The notes below the pieces were generated by a model. The model made no database searches. It worked only from the letters and a program-made list of their open reading frames with translations, and was not told the DNA's origin. Source: Deltaproteobacteria bacterium (lineage in GTDB: Bacteria > UBA10199 > SPLOWO2-01-44-7). Taken from it: a stretch of DNA of 8,265 nucleotides. Positions 6,620-8,265 of the stretch are shown here, in pieces. Positions within the stretch are counted from its first letter, which is position 1; each line of letters begins with the position of its first letter. A program made the translations under genes and the position numbers. The stretch is from contig JAUYJH010000149.1 in NCBI GenBank assembly GCA_030688705.1, positions 1 through 8,265 on the forward strand. The letters are read 5' to 3'.

Positions 6620-6831
6620 TAACAGGTTGTTGACAAAGTCCAATTTTGTCATTGCGAGGCCCCGAAGGGGCCGCGGCAATCTCTCGAGAAGCAATATATT
6701 ACATTTGGATTGCTTCGCGGAGCCTGCGCCCCAAGCCGAGAGATTGCTTCCCCCTCGACAAGCTCGGGGTCGCAATGACAAGCGTGGGGGCTCGCAATGA
6801 CACCTGCAAAGAGCTTGTCAACAGACTGCTA
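6620..6831. repeat. Nested inverted repeat, MITE-like or REP/BIME-like palindrome
   Basis: The gap between amt and the tRNA is almost filled by nested inverted repeats. The outermost arms, 6620-6640 and 6811-6831, are imperfect (16 of 21 positions pair), with TGTTGACAA matching exactly. Inner arms 6648-6686 and 6737-6779 share GTCATTGCGA and GCAATCTCTCG. Each half has local structure: GGCCCCGAAGGGGCC at 6658-6672 is a perfect 6-bp hairpin, and GAAGCAAT (6688-6695) pairs with ATTGCTTC (6709-6716) at the centre. TCGCAATGACA occurs twice in the right half (6770-6780, 6792-6802); the second, with its preceding C, is an exact 12-nt match to the left arm at 6647-6658. The core resembles dispersed palindromes seen in many bacterial genomes. 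There is no transposase inside, and I see no convincing target duplication. Confidence 0.85.
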
Positions 6832-6859
6832 ACTCCTCCGCAAACTAAAAACATTTTCT

Positions 6860-8176
6860 TCAATAACTCTCCGCGTGCTGGCTGATATCAAGCCCCGCCT
6901 CTTCTTGTTCCGGCCGCACCCGCAGGCTGACCAGAAAATCGGTCAGTTTGTACAAAATATAGGACCCTCCGAAACTGTACGCGCCGACAATGACAATGGC
7001 CAAAAGATGGCGGATAAATAGGGTCGGGTCGCCATGAATCAGACCGACCTTTTCGGCAAAAAGGCCGGTGGCGATCATCCCCACAATGCCACCGACTCCG
7101 TGGCAGGGAAAAACATCGAGGGTGTCATCCAGTTGTGATTTGGATCTCCAGTGGGCCACCAGATTGCTGATGATGCTTGCCGCGATGCCGATCACGATAC
7201 TTTGCCCCACCGTCACAAAACCGCAGGCCGGAGTAATGGCCACCAGCCCCACAACGGCGCCGATGGCGGCCCCCAGCGCCGAAGGCCTGCGGCCCCGCAC
7301 CGCATCGTAAAACATCCACGCGAGCATGGCCGCCGCCGAAGCGGTGTTGGTGTTGATAAAAGCCAGAACCGCCAGCTCATTGGCGGCCAGCGCCGAACCG
7401 CTGTTGAACCCGAACCAGCCGAACCAGAGCATCCCCAGCCCCAGCAAAACGAACGGAATATTGGCAGGCCGCGTGGTGGCGCTGGCGAGATGAATTTTGC
7501 GCCGGCCCAGGGCCAACGCACCGGCCAATGCCGCAAAACCGGCCGACATATGGACCACCGTGCCGCCGGCAAAATCCAAAACACCCCACTGGCGTAAAAA
7601 TCCCTGCGGATGCCAGGTCCAGTGGGCAATGGGCGCATAGATCAAAAGAGAAAAAAGAGAGATAAAAATGATGTAGCTTGCAAAGCGGACCCGCTCCGCG
7701 AAAGAACCGGTGATCAAGGCCGGCGTGATGATGGCGAATTTAAGCTGGAACATGGCGAACAGGGCCAAGGGGATGGTCGGTGCCAAATCAGGGTGGGTAA
7801 AAGAGCCGACATGGCGAAACATAAAAAAATCGAGGGGGTTTCCGACAAAACCGCCGATACTCTTTCCAAAACTCAAACTGAACCCGACAAGAATCCACAA
7901 AAGGCTGACCACCCCCATCGCGATAAAACTTTGCAACAGCGTGGAGATCACGTTTTTACGCTGGACCATGCCGCCGTAAAAAAAGGAGAGCCCCGGCGTC
8001 ATCAAAAGAACCAGCGCGGTGGCGGTCAGCATCCACGCCACATCTCCCGGAACAATCGGGCCCCCTTTAACAAGGGGAGCGGCAACGGGAACCAAAAGAC
8101 CCAAAAACCCCGCCCCAAACAAAAGCCCCAGCGAAACGACCCACTCTTTTTTGTTTTTGCGCATGGTTGTCTGCAT
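6860..8176 (-). CDS. amt: Ammonium transporter (Amt/AmtB family)
   Basis: This 438-residue inner-membrane channel conducts ammonia/ammonium as a trimer. The pore twin histidines are present as His209 (DFAGGTVVHMSAG) and His359 (DVFPCHGVGG), spaced 150 residues apart as in E. coli AmtB. Asp201 matches the structural Asp160, and Phe257/Ser261 in WFGFNSGSA match the Phe215/Ser219 region. The first hydrophobic segment (about 13-36) may be a cleaved signal peptide as in AmtB, and about eleven more helices follow. The C-terminal tail EEAGLDISQHAESY resembles the cytoplasmic tail that responds to GlnK/PII regulation. ATG 8176-8174 is preferred over the internal ATG at 8164 because GAGGTGA precedes it directly (GAGG ends 6 nt before the ATG). 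No glnK/glnB lies downstream; one could lie beyond the right edge. It is transcribed toward the tRNA but separated from it by the repeat. Confidence 0.97.
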   Translation of the reverse strand: MQTTMRKNKKEWVVSLGLLFGAGFLGLLVPVAAPLVKGGPIVPGDVAWMLTATALVLLMTPGLSFFYGGMVQRKNVISTLLQSFIAMGVVSLLWILVGFSLSFGKSIGGFVGNPLDFFMFRHVGSFTHPDLAPTIPLALFAMFQLKFAIITPALITGSFAERVRFASYIIFISLFSLLIYAPIAHWTWHPQGFLRQWGVLDFAGGTVVHMSAGFAALAGALALGRRKIHLASATTRPANIPFVLLGLGMLWFGWFGFNSGSALAANELAVLAFINTNTASAAAMLAWMFYDAVRGRRPSALGAAIGAVVGLVAITPACGFVTVGQSIVIGIAASIISNLVAHWRSKSQLDDTLDVFPCHGVGGIVGMIATGLFAEKVGLIHGDPTLFIRHLLAIVIVGAYSFGGSYILYKLTDFLVSLRVRPEQEEAGLDISQHAESY

Positions 8177-8217
8177 AAATCACCTCTCCGTTTGGGGCCA
8201 AAAGCCCCAAACGGAGA
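8177..8217 (-). promoter_or_regulatory. Leader hairpin overlapping the amt ribosome binding site
   Basis: Reading the minus strand, 8217-8204 and 8198-8185 form a perfect 14-bp stem (TCTCCGTTTGGGGC with GCCCCAAACGGAGA) around a 5-nt TTTTG loop. The end of the 3' arm supplies the GGAGA of the GGAGAGGTGA Shine-Dalgarno region, leaving GGTGATTT free before the ATG. Folding would therefore partly hide the ribosome binding site. No T-run follows on either strand, so it is not a standard terminator. What would switch it is not visible. Confidence 0.6.
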
Positions 8218-8265
8218 AATACTCACCTTTGCGCGAACCTTTTTCAAGGATAATTTGTCGAATAG

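Noticed and set aside
6610..6646. TTGGAC or TTGTCA with TAGTAA as a promoter for the tRNA
   Set aside because: Spacings are 20 nt or about 13 nt, outside the normal range, and the -10 would lie almost at the mature tRNA end.
6648..6802. CRISPR array
   Set aside because: The repeated units are inverted and not regularly spaced direct repeats, and there are no spacers or cas genes.
7151..7597. Plus-strand frame of 148 codons
   Set aside because: It is the antisense of amt, rich in His, Arg and Gly as expected from an opposite frame of a membrane gene.
8026..8247. Minus-strand frame starting before amt that could be a leader peptide
   Set aside because: It begins with TTG, has no RBS, passes through the hairpin and runs on for about 150 bases inside amt in another frame with unlikely composition. 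It does not end as a leader peptide should.
8219..8247. TTGAAA and GAGTAT with 17-nt spacing as an amt promoter
   Set aside because: The -10 matches consensus at only three positions, and the start would fall inside the hairpin arm. Too weak to list as a feature. I also saw no sigma-54 GG-N10-GC pattern here.

Overview
The window looks like a chromosomal segment of an uncultured, probably Gram-negative bacterium. Its composition appears mid-GC, judged by eye and not computed. Three things point this way: an E. coli-like Amt channel, a periplasmic-type signal peptide ahead of a binding protein, and a nested palindrome with the GTCATTGCGAG / AAGCAATCTC core seen scattered in many environmental genomes. 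I cannot name the lineage securely; a deltaproteobacterium-like group is a guess.

Layout. (1) Positions 2-2644, plus strand: one very large protein of unknown function, open at the left edge, so its true start is outside the window. (2) Positions 6609 down to 2657, minus strand: a tightly packed array that starts with a tRNA-Ser(CGA). Next comes a quaternary-ammonium (glycine betaine/choline/carnitine or ergothioneine type) ABC importer, made of a short ATPase and a fused binding protein-permease. A class I SAM methyltransferase of a poorly characterised family and a membrane-anchored alpha/beta hydrolase follow. Two of the three gene junctions are ATGA overlaps and the third is a 15-nt gap, so the four coding genes probably form one operon. 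It converges on the large plus-strand gene across a 12-nt gap that may hold a weak terminator. (3) Positions 6610-6859: a 250-bp gap almost filled by a roughly 212-bp nested inverted repeat that ends 10 bp before the tRNA. (4) Positions 8176-6860, minus strand: an Amt ammonium transporter with a perfect 14-bp hairpin in its leader that takes in part of the ribosome binding site.

How the genes may work together. The ATPase and the fused protein are a complete importer: binding domain, membrane domain and nucleotide-binding domain. The ATPase lacks the CBS domains that sense osmotic state in OpuA/ProU-type systems, so this may be a constitutive or nutritional importer and not a fast osmotic valve. 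The coupled methyltransferase and hydrolase suggest a link between uptake and modification of a small methylated compound, but that is inference. Amt is a separate nitrogen-uptake function. Nothing in the window demonstrates a wholly new system. The points most worth checking are the large hypothetical protein with its C-terminal domain, the C33 in the tRNA anticodon loop, the tRNA-led transporter/methyltransferase operon, the nested palindrome and the amt leader hairpin.
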